NCBI GenBank assembly: GCA_964187655.1
Contig: CAXLMP010000046.1
Location: 1 to 25,913 of the forward strand
From: Lentimonas sp002292345
GTDB lineage: Bacteria; Verrucomicrobiota; Verrucomicrobiia; Opitutales; Coraliomargaritaceae
Direction: 5' to 3'
Length of the DNA stretch: 25,913 nucleotides
Numbering within the stretch: position 1 is the stretch's first letter; every line of letters starts with the position of its first letter. Shown here in pieces: positions 14,867 through 22,530 of the stretch. The translations under genes were made by a program, and so were the position numbers. The notes under the pieces are model-generated. The model worked only from the letters and a program-made list of their open reading frames with translations, did not search any database and was not told the origin of the DNA.

Positions 14867-15796
14867 ATGGCTGAAGACTCAAAAATTCGTTGTGGTGTGG
14901 TAGGTACCGGTTATCTGGGCCAACACCACGCTCGTATCTATGCTGCACTCGAAGGGTGCGATTTGGTGGGAATTGTCGAATCCGACGACGCTCGTGCTGC
15001 AGAAATGTGTCAGGCGCACAGCTGCGCTCGCTTTGAGTCGCTCGAAGCATTGGCTGAGGCGTGCGATGCTGTAAGTGTCGTAGTGCCGACCGATCATCAT
15101 CGAAACGTGGCGGTGCCGTTGCTTGAGGGCGGTTGTCATTTGTTAATTGAAAAGCCGCTCTGTACCAGCCTTGAAGAGGCCGAGGATATTCTTTCCGCGG
15201 CGAAGGCTGCAGGTCGTATCGTTCAGGTCGGGCACATCGAGCATTACAATCCAGTGATGGGCTACCTTGAAAATGCGGTCACCAAACCACAATTCATTAC
15301 AGCCGACCGCTTAGCTCCTTTTAATCCACGTGGTACCGAGGTGGGCGTGGTGCTTGATTTGATGATCCACGATCTTGGTGTGATTTTGGCACTTGTGCGT
15401 TCGCCGATTAAACAGATTGATGCGGTCGGTGTGAATGTGCTCTCCAAAAGCGAAGACATCGCCAATGCAAGAATCACTTTTGAAAACGGCTGTGTTGCAA
15501 ATATCAACACCAGTCGTGTGAGCATGAAGAAAGTGCGTGAGATTCGTGTGTTCCAACCCGCGAACTATCTATCGCTGGACTTCATGAATCAGAGTGGTCA
15601 TTTTCTACGTAAGGAAGGTCCAGAACTCGTACGTGAAGAGATCCCAATCGAGAAGGACGAGCCGCTTAAGCTCGAACTCGCTTCTTTCTTAAAAGTCGTC
15701 AAAGACGCTGGGCAACCAAAAGTCGGTGCCGAGCTCGGCAAATCGGCACTTGAACTGGCGATTCAGATCACGGAACTGATTCACGCTGATAAATAA
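14867..15796 (+). CDS. Gfo/Idh/MocA family oxidoreductase, GnnA-like candidate
   Basis: This 309-residue protein has an NAD(P)-binding Rossmann N-terminus, CGVVGTGYLGQHHARIY (9-25), the EKP motif of the family at 95-97 (LLIEKPLC), VGHIEHYNPV (121-130), and a C-terminal half starting with LDLMIHDLG (163-171), where the His/Asp pair is in the usual catalytic place. It ends 19 bases before lpxB, so the two are probably cotranscribed. A member of this family next to lpx genes in Acidithiobacillus and Leptospira is GnnA, which oxidises UDP-GlcNAc at C3 before GnnB aminates it, giving lipid A with 2,3-diamino sugars. No gnnB lies in the window, so GnnA function is inference only. Confidence 0.85.
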   Translation: MAEDSKIRCGVVGTGYLGQHHARIYAALEGCDLVGIVESDDARAAEMCQAHSCARFESLEALAEACDAVSVVVPTDHHRNVAVPLLEGGCHLLIEKPLCTSLEEAEDILSAAKAAGRIVQVGHIEHYNPVMGYLENAVTKPQFITADRLAPFNPRGTEVGVVLDLMIHDLGVILALVRSPIKQIDAVGVNVLSKSEDIANARITFENGCVANINTSRVSMKKVREIRVFQPANYLSLDFMNQSGHFLRKEGPELVREEIPIEKDEPLKLELASFLKVVKDAGQPKVGAELGKSALELAIQITELIHADK

Positions 15797-15815
15797 ATTT
15801 CCCGGGTTCGCATTA

Positions 15816-17015
15816 ATGTCTGAACAGCTTCCAGCACCTACCGATTTTGCCGCGCCAATTAATGGGCGACCGGACTTACTCTTCATTGCAGGTGAGCATT
15901 CTGGTGATGAGCATGCGGCGCAAATAGTCGCTGATATACGATTGAAGCACCCTGACATGAAAGTCGCCTGCCTCGGTGGCGTTGAACTCGAGGCCGAGGG
16001 CGCACAACTACTTTACGACTTAACTGCGATGTCGATTGTCGGCTTTGCTGAGGTGGTAAGGCATTATGGTTTCTTTAAGGCGCTCTTTGATCGCACGCTG
16101 GATTGGATCGAACGCTATCGTCCGAAGCATATTTGTTTCGTTGATTACCCTGGCTTCAATCTGCGTATTGCTGAGCAATTACTCGAACGCGGCTTGAGCA
16201 GAAAAGGCGGAGGCGATATCGGTATTAGCTATTATATAGGCCCACAGGTCTGGGCATGGAAAGCGAAGCGTCGCTTTAAGATGGCGCGCACTCTCGATCG
16301 TCTCGGGGTGATTTTTCCGTTCGAGGTCGAGTGCTTTGCCGACACCGAACTGCCGACTGATTTTGTCGGCCATCCGTTCGTGCGCGAGAGTTATCAATTG
16401 CCGTTCTGCTACGATGCGTCAGCGCCAATGCTGTTGCTGCCCGGAAGTCGAACCGCTGCTGTGGGTCGTATCTTCCCACTATTACTACAAGGATTTGAAA
16501 TCGCGCAAAAATCGAAGCCAGAACTAAATGCCAAAGTTGTTTACCCAAGCCAACGTATTCGCGATGTTTTGGAGGCGGTGTTACAGAAATATCCTGCATT
16601 GCAGAGCTCGATTGAGTTAGTGCGTAATGAGGAAAACGGCTTGCCGGCCAGTGCAGTGTTGATGAGCTCTGGCACAATGTCGCTGTCCTGCGCGCTGTCA
16701 GGTATTCCTGGCGCGATTGTGTATCGCCTCAACCCGATCAGTTATTGGCTCGGGCGCATGTTGGTGAAGATCCCGTATATTGGCATTGCGAATCTGCTGC
16801 TTAATCGTCCGTTGCATCCCGAATTCATTCAAGGCGCCGCCAAACCGAAACGCTTAGCTAAGCAAATTCTAACCGCGCTTGATGATCCGCAAGCTAGCCA
16901 CGCCGCTGCCGCGGGTGCTTCCGAGCTCCGCGGTCTGTTGCATGCAGGCAGTGATGTCAGTGCTGCCGAGTGGTTATTAGAGGCGTGCGAAGTCGGATCA
17001 AATGGCGCAAAGTAA
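15816..17015 (+). CDS. lpxB: Lipid-A-disaccharide synthase
   Basis: This GT19 enzyme joins lipid X to UDP-2,3-diacylglucosamine at the inner face of the cytoplasmic membrane. The 399-residue product has IAGEHSGDEHAAQIV (24-38), LYDLTAMSIVGFAEVVRHY, ICFVDYPGFNLRIAEQLL (107-123), the hallmark YYIGPQVWAWK (139-149), FPFEVECF, DFVGHPF, LLPGSR, and the SSGTMSLSCALSGIPGAIVYRLNPISYW donor-site region. A membrane-associating segment VKIPYIGIANLLL follows. The extra 20 residues before the first motif contain no recognisable signal. Start ATG 15816 follows the oxidoreductase gene by 19 bases, with no clear ribosome binding site. Its presence implies a lipopolysaccharide-bearing outer membrane. Confidence 0.96.
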   Translation: MSEQLPAPTDFAAPINGRPDLLFIAGEHSGDEHAAQIVADIRLKHPDMKVACLGGVELEAEGAQLLYDLTAMSIVGFAEVVRHYGFFKALFDRTLDWIERYRPKHICFVDYPGFNLRIAEQLLERGLSRKGGGDIGISYYIGPQVWAWKAKRRFKMARTLDRLGVIFPFEVECFADTELPTDFVGHPFVRESYQLPFCYDASAPMLLLPGSRTAAVGRIFPLLLQGFEIAQKSKPELNAKVVYPSQRIRDVLEAVLQKYPALQSSIELVRNEENGLPASAVLMSSGTMSLSCALSGIPGAIVYRLNPISYWLGRMLVKIPYIGIANLLLNRPLHPEFIQGAAKPKRLAKQILTALDDPQASHAAAAGASELRGLLHAGSDVSAAEWLLEACEVGSNGAK

Positions 17016-17317
17016 TGTATTCACTTTGTGTCTCACAGCTGGCAATGCCCTTATCTGCGGCGTGAAACAGAGTCTGGATGATCAATCCGACGGGTGCCGG
17101 AGTACTGATCATTTGATGCAGATTAGGGATGCGTATTCCCGATATCAGGTGATAGATGAAAGTTGGAGAGTACATTTTGAACTGCCTGCTGCTGTTTGGT
17201 CAACCTGAGGTGTTTAAACTGATTCAAGTGGACGGCTTAGGCGGGGATATCGAAATCTGATGATGCAGGACGTGCAGATTCTAAAATCGCAGTAGTCGGG
17301 CCTTCGCCAGTGCAGCC
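17016..17317. other. 302-base gap between convergent lpxB and cca
   Basis: Apart from the 34-codon frame at 17156-17260 I see no gene, no tRNA-like fold and no T-tailed hairpin. A convergent pair would normally need terminators here, so one may be present but weak. Confidence 0.5.
17156..17260 (+). CDS. Possible 34-residue small protein
   Basis: ATG at 17156 is preceded by AGGTG at 17148-17152 (three bases upstream), one of the better ribosome binding sites in the window. The frame runs to TGA at 17258-17260. The peptide has a short hydrophobic middle (YILNCLLLF) and a tail FKLIQVDGLGGDIEI that looks more like real protein than random sequence. It may be a genuine small gene or the remnant of a longer one. 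No family recognised. Confidence 0.35.
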   Translation: MKVGEYILNCLLLFGQPEVFKLIQVDGLGGDIEI

Positions 17318-18697
17318 CTATGTTTTGATGATGTCTTCTAGGTAGCTGCGCGCGCTGGCTTCATCGGTAAATTCGCCCTCGAGTTGCGCTTCATAGGCGC
17401 GGTCGAGGATCTTGCCGAAGTTTGGACCGGGCTTGATGCCAAGCTCGACTAAATGCCGCCCGAGTAAAATTGGTTTTGGGGCACTGTCTTCAATCGCAAG
17501 TTCGGTGGCTTTTTTGAGCAGCCAGTCGCCTTCGGGAAAGTCATCAACCACGATCGGCGGGCGACCTAATTTGTCGGCAAAGGCAACGCGGGTGAGGCGA
17601 TCGACGCGTTTGACGCGGGCGGCAAGTCGGCGGATGGCGGCATCGCCTGCACCATCGCGATATAATGCAAGAGGGCGCATGTGTTGCTCAACCAGCGGTA
17701 GTACTTCTGCAAATATTTTTTTCTGTCGCGTCAGACGTTCAAGGAATGCGCGCGCAATCGGCACGCCGTCTACATCGTGGCGTGGGCTGCGAATACGGCC
17801 GGTCTTTTCATCGACGAAGCTGGAGACGGCTTTGCCCATGTCGTGGCAAAGCACGGCGAGGCCAACAATAAGGTCTTCCCACTCATCGCCGATTCGATGA
17901 CACGCATAGGCATCGAGGCAATGGCAAGTGTGGGTCCAAACATCGCCTTCTGGGTGCCACTCCGGATCTTGCTCGCAGCCGACCAAGGCTTCAATTTCGG
18001 GGAAGTATTGCAGCCAGTTGCATGCTTGTAGGAAGAGTAAACCTTTTGATGGTTGCGTACCCTTGAGGATGAGCTTCTTCCACTCTTCCCAAAGACGTTC
18101 CGAGGGCAAGTGCTCGGGCGAGAGTTCGCGGCAGAGTGTGATCGTCTCGGGCGCCGCTTCGAGGTTGAACCGCGCAACGAATTGCATGCCGCGTAGCACA
18201 CGCAACGGGTCTTCACTAAAGGCGTCTGAGACGTGGCGCAAACGACGTGCTTTTAGGTCGATCACGCCGTTGTAAGGGTCGAGTAATTCGTCGGTGAGTG
18301 GGTCAATGCTTATGGCATTGATGGTAAAATCACGTCGCGATGCAGCTTCTCTAGGCGACATGCTGGTATCGCCTTCAACGACGAAATCTGTGTGCTTCGG
18401 CCCGCTCTTTGACTCGCGGCGGGGCAAAGCGAGGTCGATGTCGTGTCCCTTAATGATGAACACACCAAATGCGCGGCCCACAGTATCGAGTCGAAATGTC
18501 TTTTTGAGGGTGGACTCCACCTCGTCGGCGCTGAGTCCATACACTTCCATGTCGACATCTTTAGCGGGGATTTCGAGTAAGCCATCACGCACGCAACCGC
18601 CTACGATTAAGGCGCGTCCACCAGCTGCTTTGAGTAATTCAGCAACCTGCGTGCAGGCCTGGCGCTGACTGGGAGGAATATTTCCGAGGATTTTCAC
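17318..18697 (-). CDS. cca: CCA tRNA nucleotidyltransferase / poly(A) polymerase family with HD domain
   Basis: This enzyme adds or repairs the 3'-terminal CCA of tRNAs. The 459-residue protein has the class II nucleotidyltransferase signature: IVGGCVRDGLL (31-41) followed by DVDMEVYGL (47-55) with the two metal-binding aspartates. It also has RRDFTINAIS (121-130), DPYNGVIDLKARRLRHV (140-156) and EDPLRVLRGMQFVARF (162-177). The C-terminal half carries WHPEGDVWTHTCHCLD and an HD phosphohydrolase motif at 285-286 (LCHDMGKA), as in E. coli-type Cca proteins that have phosphatase activity. Start is GTG 18697; no ribosome binding site is visible. The 5' gap to nadK is filled by the heptamer array. 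Confidence 0.92.
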   Translation of the reverse strand: MKILGNIPPSQRQACTQVAELLKAAGGRALIVGGCVRDGLLEIPAKDVDMEVYGLSADEVESTLKKTFRLDTVGRAFGVFIIKGHDIDLALPRRESKSGPKHTDFVVEGDTSMSPREAASRRDFTINAISIDPLTDELLDPYNGVIDLKARRLRHVSDAFSEDPLRVLRGMQFVARFNLEAAPETITLCRELSPEHLPSERLWEEWKKLILKGTQPSKGLLFLQACNWLQYFPEIEALVGCEQDPEWHPEGDVWTHTCHCLDAYACHRIGDEWEDLIVGLAVLCHDMGKAVSSFVDEKTGRIRSPRHDVDGVPIARAFLERLTRQKKIFAEVLPLVEQHMRPLALYRDGAGDAAIRRLAARVKRVDRLTRVAFADKLGRPPIVVDDFPEGDWLLKKATELAIEDSAPKPILLGRHLVELGIKPGPNFGKILDRAYEAQLEGEFTDEASARSYLEDIIKT

Positions 18698-18703
18698 TGT
18701 TAG

Positions 18704-18801
18704 AGACTAGAGACTTGAGGGGGGAGATCTGAGACTTGAGACTTGAGGGGGGAGATCTGAGTGCTGGTTTCAAGTCTCAGCCCTCTCCTCTCTCGGCTCT
18801 C
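18704..18801 (+). repeat. AG-anchored heptamer array, 9 units plus an inverted arm
   Basis: Nine successive 7-base words, all starting with AG, occupy 18704-18766: AGACTAG, AGACTTG, AGGGGGG, AGATCTG, AGACTTG, AGACTTG, AGGGGGG, AGATCTG, AGTGCTG. A 28-base (4-unit) super-repeat is visible within it. From 18767 to 18801 the words are of the complementary type (GTTTCAA, GTCTCAG, CCCTCTC, CTCTCTC, GGCTCTC), so the two halves could pair through AGACTTG with CAAGTCT. It fills nearly the whole gap between cca and nadK. Confidence 0.75.
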
Positions 18802-18804
18802 TAT

Positions 18805-18839
18805 CGCAATTCGTTAGCGCATAGCGCTAACGAATTGCG
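18805..18839. repeat. Perfect 16-bp palindrome with 3-base loop over the nadK stop
   Basis: CGCAATTCGTTAGCGC (18805-18820), loop ATA, then its exact reverse complement (18824-18839). On the minus strand the first arm encodes the last residues (AIR) and the TAG stop of nadK. No T-tract follows, so it is not a standard rho-independent terminator. Confidence 0.8.
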
Positions 18840-19660
18840 GCCCCGCCCCAGCTGAGCTTGTCGCGAACGATCGCGAAGTGCGAGTGATCTGGGTTTTGCA
18901 TGAGCCGGAATTTCTTTGTGGCTACCGTTACTTCGATCGGGAAGTTGCCATCGAGATCGAAATGCACGCGGCCATCGATCGTGATACGAGGACTGGGGCC
19001 CGGCTCGCCGCTTTCGATTTTAAGTTGGGTTGAGTGGTCGAATATAACTGAACGATTGCCAAACGTGTGCGGGCAAATCGGCGTCATCGCAATGGCGCTG
19101 ACTTTCGGGCCGATAATCGGGCCGCCGGCAGATAGGTTATAGGCCGTCGACCCGGTTGGAGTGGAAAAGATGAGACCGTCACAGTGATACTCCGATACCG
19201 GATTACCGTTGGCGGAAACGCAGAGGCGGATCAGCCCGCTGCCTTGAGTTTCTTTGATGACGACGTCGTTTAGCCCATAGATGCAGTCTCCTTTTGCATT
19301 TGTGCAGCTCAGTACCGAGCGTTCGGCGATCGAGTATTTTCCTTTAATGAGTGCGGGGAGATCGCGTGCCGCTTCGGCTTCGGTGAAGGTGGCGAGGAAG
19401 CCGAGCTTGCCGAGGTTAATACCAAGCACGGCAGATCCAGATTCGAGCGCTGCATCTAGAACGCCGAGCAGTGTGCCATCACCGCCAATTGCACAGCACA
19501 GGTCTTGCCCAATTAGGGCATCGGCTGTGAGCGGATAGTCCTTTAAAATATGTGTCGCGACTCCTTCACGCTCAGCGAGCGCTGCTAGGCTCTCTGCAAC
19601 GGCTGCAGCCCCAGGCTTGGATGAGTTAACTGCAAAAGTGATGGATTGGATCGGTTTCAT
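18827..19660 (-). CDS. nadK: NAD kinase
   Basis: This enzyme phosphorylates NAD to NADP. The 277-residue protein has the GGDGT motif at 59-63 (CAIGGDGTLLGVLDA), GINLGKLGFLATF (80-92), LNDVVI (130-135), the substrate loop CDGLIFSTPTGSTAYNLSAGGPI (160-182 in parts) and the TPICPHTF segment (193-200) followed by NRSVIF. Length is slightly short but within the family range. The last three residues and stop lie in a perfect palindrome, so the C-terminus may have been rewritten by whatever created it; this region is not catalytic. Start ATG 19660 has no clear ribosome binding site. Confidence 0.95.
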   Translation of the reverse strand: MKPIQSITFAVNSSKPGAAAVAESLAALAEREGVATHILKDYPLTADALIGQDLCCAIGGDGTLLGVLDAALESGSAVLGINLGKLGFLATFTEAEAARDLPALIKGKYSIAERSVLSCTNAKGDCIYGLNDVVIKETQGSGLIRLCVSANGNPVSEYHCDGLIFSTPTGSTAYNLSAGGPIIGPKVSAIAMTPICPHTFGNRSVIFDHSTQLKIESGEPGPSPRITIDGRVHFDLDGNFPIEVTVATKKFRLMQNPDHSHFAIVRDKLSWGGAAIR

Positions 19661-19674
19661 GACAATAAGGATGC

Positions 19675-19703
19675 AGTATGGTGGTATTCTGTGGCTAAAT
19701 CAA
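19675..19703 (-). promoter_or_regulatory. Weak candidate promoter for nadK
   Basis: On the minus strand TTGATT (19703-19698), a 17-base spacer and CATACT (19680-19675) lie just upstream of the nadK ATG at 19660. Each hexamer matches consensus at four of six positions, and the leader would be very short. Confidence 0.28.
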
Positions 19704-19730
19704 TTCGCGATTCAGTTAGATTAGAGGCGC

Positions 19731-19759
19731 TTTATTTGTGCCGCAGGCATTCTTGCCTG
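19731..19759 (+). repeat. REP-like element B
   Basis: TTTATTTGTGCCG is followed by the stem CAGGCA (19744-19749), loop TTCT and TGCCTG (19754-19759). It has the same length, the same TTTATTTGT lead and the same stem register as element A at 11937, but different stem bases, so pairing is preserved while sequence is not. It lies between divergent nadK and the YacP-like gene. Confidence 0.55.
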
Positions 19760-19909
19760 TTAATTTATCGTGTAGACCACAGGCTTCGCTCAGTAAAACA
19801 GACGGAACGGAGGTCTGCCTGGATGGCTTAGCGATATCAGCGTCACTGAGGGCATTGATTATTGTTTGGAGCGTTGACCTAGCTTTTCTGTCGTATGGTA
19901 TTCTGTATA

Positions 19910-20395
19910 ATGCCTGAAGAACGTTACCTACTGATTGACGCGTATAATGTAATTTATGCGACGGATGAACTGCGCGAGGTGCTGCGTGAGAATTTAGATG
20001 CCGCTCGGGATCGGCTTACTGAGATGGTTGCTTCGATCCACGATGCCGAAGGCGTCCGCACCGCGTTAATACTAGATAGTCGGAACAGCTCTCTCGAAGT
20101 GGATCATCCCTTTGGCAATAAGACCTTCGAATGGATTTATGCGCCGGCGGGGCTTTCGGCGGACGGTGTGATCGAAAGAATCGTGGCGCGTGTGTCGAAT
20201 CCGTCTGGTGTGACAGTGGTAAGTCATGATAATATGGTGCGTGAATCGATCCGTGCCAATGGCGCCATGGCGATGACGCCCAAGGAGCTCTTCGGTTGGG
20301 CAAGTGCGTGTGATACGCGGCTAGAGCAAGATGCGCAACGTCGCCGCAAGGCAAATACCCGCGAGTGGCAGAACGGTCTCGAAATTGACTTATAA
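19910..20395 (+). CDS. YacP-like NYN-domain ribonuclease
   Basis: This 161-residue protein matches the YacP/Rae1 group of NYN (PIN-like) endoribonucleases. It has YLLIDAYNVIYA at the start with the first catalytic Asp, LILDSRNSSLE in the middle, SADGVIERIVARV with an acidic residue, and VVSHDNMVRESI near the end, followed by a basic and acidic helix. In Bacillus, Rae1 cleaves mRNA in the ribosomal A-site. I place the start at ATG 19910 (MPEERYL), where homology begins. A GTG at 19895 adds five residues. It is divergent from nadK and 171 bases upstream of the DUF2851 gene, which has its own promoter-like sequence. Confidence 0.87.
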   Translation: MPEERYLLIDAYNVIYATDELREVLRENLDAARDRLTEMVASIHDAEGVRTALILDSRNSSLEVDHPFGNKTFEWIYAPAGLSADGVIERIVARVSNPSGVTVVSHDNMVRESIRANGAMAMTPKELFGWASACDTRLEQDAQRRRKANTREWQNGLEIDL

Positions 20396-20491
20396 TACAG
20401 GCGATTAGCTTTTGGGGCGTTTTAGAAATAACGGATAGACATCTATTATTTTGTGAATGAGCGCCGTGAGACTAGGTAATAAAAATATTTT

Positions 20492-20520
20492 TTAACTTTT
20501 CTTATAGACGTGAGTATAAT
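20492..20520 (+). promoter_or_regulatory. Candidate promoter for the DUF2851 gene
   Basis: TTAACT (20492-20497), 17 bases, then a perfect TATAAT (20515-20520) in an AT-rich gap. The predicted transcript start is near 20527, 40 bases before the ATG at 20567. Confidence 0.5.
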
Positions 20521-20566
20521 TCCGATGTTTGATTAAATTCTAAACAAAAATATCTCTAGATTGAGG

Positions 20567-21823
20567 ATGCATACTAATCATGTTGAAGAAATTCAGGGGC
20601 TTTACGGGCCATTTACTTTAACCGAGCGGGTGGTGCAGAAGATTTGGCTGCGCCAAGATTTTGCAACGGCGAGGCTATTGACGGTTTCGGGCAAGACGCT
20701 TGAGGTAAAAGACCCAGGGAGCTGGAATTTGCAGGAGGGGCCGGATTTTAAAGAAGCATGCTTGATTCTTGATGGTGTTGAAATTGTCGGCGACTTAGAA
20801 GTGCATTTCAATGTGTCGGATTGGCACAATCATCAGCACGAGCGTGATGCCAATTTTGACCGCGTAGTGCTGCACGTAGTCTTGCATCCCGAACGGCGAA
20901 ATCCTAACCTAGTGCAAACCTCGAAGGGGCATGTGCCAGAGCTGTTATATTTGATGCCATTATTGAATCGTGACCTGGAGACGTATGCGATGGATGAGGC
21001 TCTGCTAGAGCTGGAGCAGCAGGACGAGTTGGAGTGGGTAGAGCAATTTATTCAACGCCCCGTGGCGAAGCGCTTACAGATTTTGCGAGAGCGAGCTGAA
21101 GCGCGTTGGCAACAGAAGCTCACATATGCACAACAACGCTTGCAGGCCGAAGGCTGGGAGGCGGCGTGTCACAGCTATGCATTGGAGGTGTTGGGCTATG
21201 CGCGCAACCGTGCGCCGATGCTACGGCTGGCAGCGAAGTATTCGCTCGCTGCGATGCGTGTCGATGGAATGAACAGCGATGGTTTATTTGCGGAAGAAGC
21301 GGCGCAGTGGAAGCTAAACGGCCTGCGGCCTGCGAATCATCCGCGCCGGCGCTTGAAGCAATACTTGGAGATCGTGCAACAGCAACCTCACTGGCCAGAG
21401 CGTTTGGCGGATTATTTAAAGACGCTTCCTGTTGGGCAGGGGAGTTCGACCACGGCAGATTTTAGAAAGTCCGTGAGCCTACCTAAGCATCGCGCGGTGC
21501 TTAGTGAATCACTGTTCAATTCAGTCCTAGGCGAGAAGCGTTTCAATACGATGGTGGTCGATGCCTTCTTGCCGTTGGCAACCGCCGCGGGCTTCCTCGA
21601 TGGCTTTAATTATTGGATGCATTGGTCACCCGGTGATAGTCCCGATGCCATGCGCCGCTTCTTGAAGCATGCGGGTGTAGCGAATCGGCAGAACCCGCAA
21701 AGCAACGGCTGGAATCAAGGTGCACTCGCGTTATTTTTGGAGCGTGGGGTGTATGGAAGCTTGTTTTCGCAGTGTTCGCCCTTCCGCGAGCGTGGCATTG
21801 AGCGATTCGAATCGAGAGCCTGA
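20567..21823 (+). CDS. DUF2851 family protein
   Basis: This 418-residue protein shows the DUF2851 pattern at its front: VVQKIWLRQDF, then NLQEGPDFKEACLILDGVEIVGDLEVHF and SDWHNHQHERDANFDRVVLHVVLHPERR, with a conserved run of acidic and His residues that could form a metal site. The rest is helical and tryptophan-rich. The family occurs mainly in Bacteroidota and Verrucomicrobiota and has no known function. The start could be TTG 20561 or ATG 20567; I prefer ATG, although GAGG abuts it and makes a poor ribosome binding site. It stands alone in its orientation context after the YacP-like gene. Confidence 0.85.
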   Translation: MHTNHVEEIQGLYGPFTLTERVVQKIWLRQDFATARLLTVSGKTLEVKDPGSWNLQEGPDFKEACLILDGVEIVGDLEVHFNVSDWHNHQHERDANFDRVVLHVVLHPERRNPNLVQTSKGHVPELLYLMPLLNRDLETYAMDEALLELEQQDELEWVEQFIQRPVAKRLQILRERAEARWQQKLTYAQQRLQAEGWEAACHSYALEVLGYARNRAPMLRLAAKYSLAAMRVDGMNSDGLFAEEAAQWKLNGLRPANHPRRRLKQYLEIVQQQPHWPERLADYLKTLPVGQGSSTTADFRKSVSLPKHRAVLSESLFNSVLGEKRFNTMVVDAFLPLATAAGFLDGFNYWMHWSPGDSPDAMRRFLKHAGVANRQNPQSNGWNQGALALFLERGVYGSLFSQCSPFRERGIERFESRA

Positions 21824-21878
21824 GCAAGCCCAGACGCCACGATTGAATGAATCTATCAAAGGGGTAGAGCCTAATAAA

Positions 21879-21906
21879 TGTGGGACGCGCTTCCGCGCGT
21901 AGCGTC
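21879..21906 (+). repeat. REP-like element C
   Basis: TGTGGG is followed by ACGCGC (21885-21890), loop TTCC and GCGCGT (21895-21900), then AGCGTC. The TGT lead, stem position and 28-base size match elements A and B. It lies 55 bases after the DUF2851 stop codon. Confidence 0.5.
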
Positions 21907-22098
21907 ATCTAATGCCCTGACCGCTTTGATGAGGTTCTGACTGGTCTCTTGTTGACTGGCCAGCACCTGCTTAAACGCTTCGTTGCCCTAGGTGTTGGTC
22001 TTCATATGGGTGTGAAGGCGCGCAAGAGGCAGATGTCTCTATTAATGTATTGTGCCTTCTTCCTTGACGAAATTCGGAACCGAGTTGACGGTGGCGCC

Positions 22099-22476
22099 AT
22101 GTTCACTGTAGGCAACTCAAGTCATCAGCCATCCGCATTTATGCGCGGACTGTCTCTGTGTTTGGCTTCGTTGATATTCCTGCTGGGCATGGCGTCGGTT
22201 AGTCCCGAGATGCATGAGGCATTGCATGCCTCTAGCGAGCATTCGCATAGTTGTGAGGGGCACCATGATGATGCTCCTCTAGAAAATGACGGAAGCCATT
22301 CCTGTGCTGTCACTCTGTTTGATCAGGGTGCGACTGGTGTTGGGCTTCTGGTTGAACTACCTGCGCGAACCGATTCTATTCTGGCGGTTTTTTCGCTCAG
22401 TGCTGAAGTCATTTACTGCGGGCAAGCTCCGATTCGGCGCTGTAGTCGCGCGCCTCCGATTGAAACTGTTGTTTAA
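22099..22476 (+). CDS. His-rich exported small protein, probably metal-related
   Basis: From ATG 22099 the product is 125 residues, with a hydrophobic signal or anchor (MRGLSLCLASLIFLLGMASV in the middle of the N-terminus). A metal-ligand-rich stretch then follows, with EMHEALH, EHSHSCEGHHDD and GSHSCAVTLFDQGA, and a C-terminus with a Cys-rich RRCSRAPP. The His/Cys clusters suggest binding of zinc, copper or another metal in the periplasm. The RAPP end and layout recall DUF2946-type companions of metal TonB receptors, but I cannot assign a family. The frame is open far upstream (from 21949). ATG 22141 is an alternative start directly before the signal sequence. It lies 54 bases before a ZnuD-like receptor gene. 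Confidence 0.68.
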   Translation: MFTVGNSSHQPSAFMRGLSLCLASLIFLLGMASVSPEMHEALHASSEHSHSCEGHHDDAPLENDGSHSCAVTLFDQGATGVGLLVELPARTDSILAVFSLSAEVIYCGQAPIRRCSRAPPIETVV

Positions 22477-22530
22477 GTAACACTCCGAGCTCTGGGCAAG
22501 TCTGTCTAGGCCGGTATTCCCGCGTGTGCC

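Noticed and set aside
18710..18760. Two 23-base direct repeats 28 bases apart, suggesting a CRISPR remnant
   Set aside because: The intervening sequence is part of the same 7-base periodic array, there are no unique spacers and no cas genes nearby.
19906..19911. Perfect TATAAT just before the YacP-like start
   Set aside because: A start site would fall inside the coding region, and the only TTGAC-like hexamer (19874) is 26 bases upstream, too far for a normal promoter.
22064..22090. Two TTGACG words 21 bases apart before the His-rich gene, as a promoter or operator
   Set aside because: Neither has a -10-like hexamer at 16-18 bases and the words are short enough to be chance.
21949..22098. 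N-terminal extension of the His-rich protein by 50 residues
   Set aside because: The extra part is basic and ill-ordered, and would place the signal peptide in the interior of the protein.
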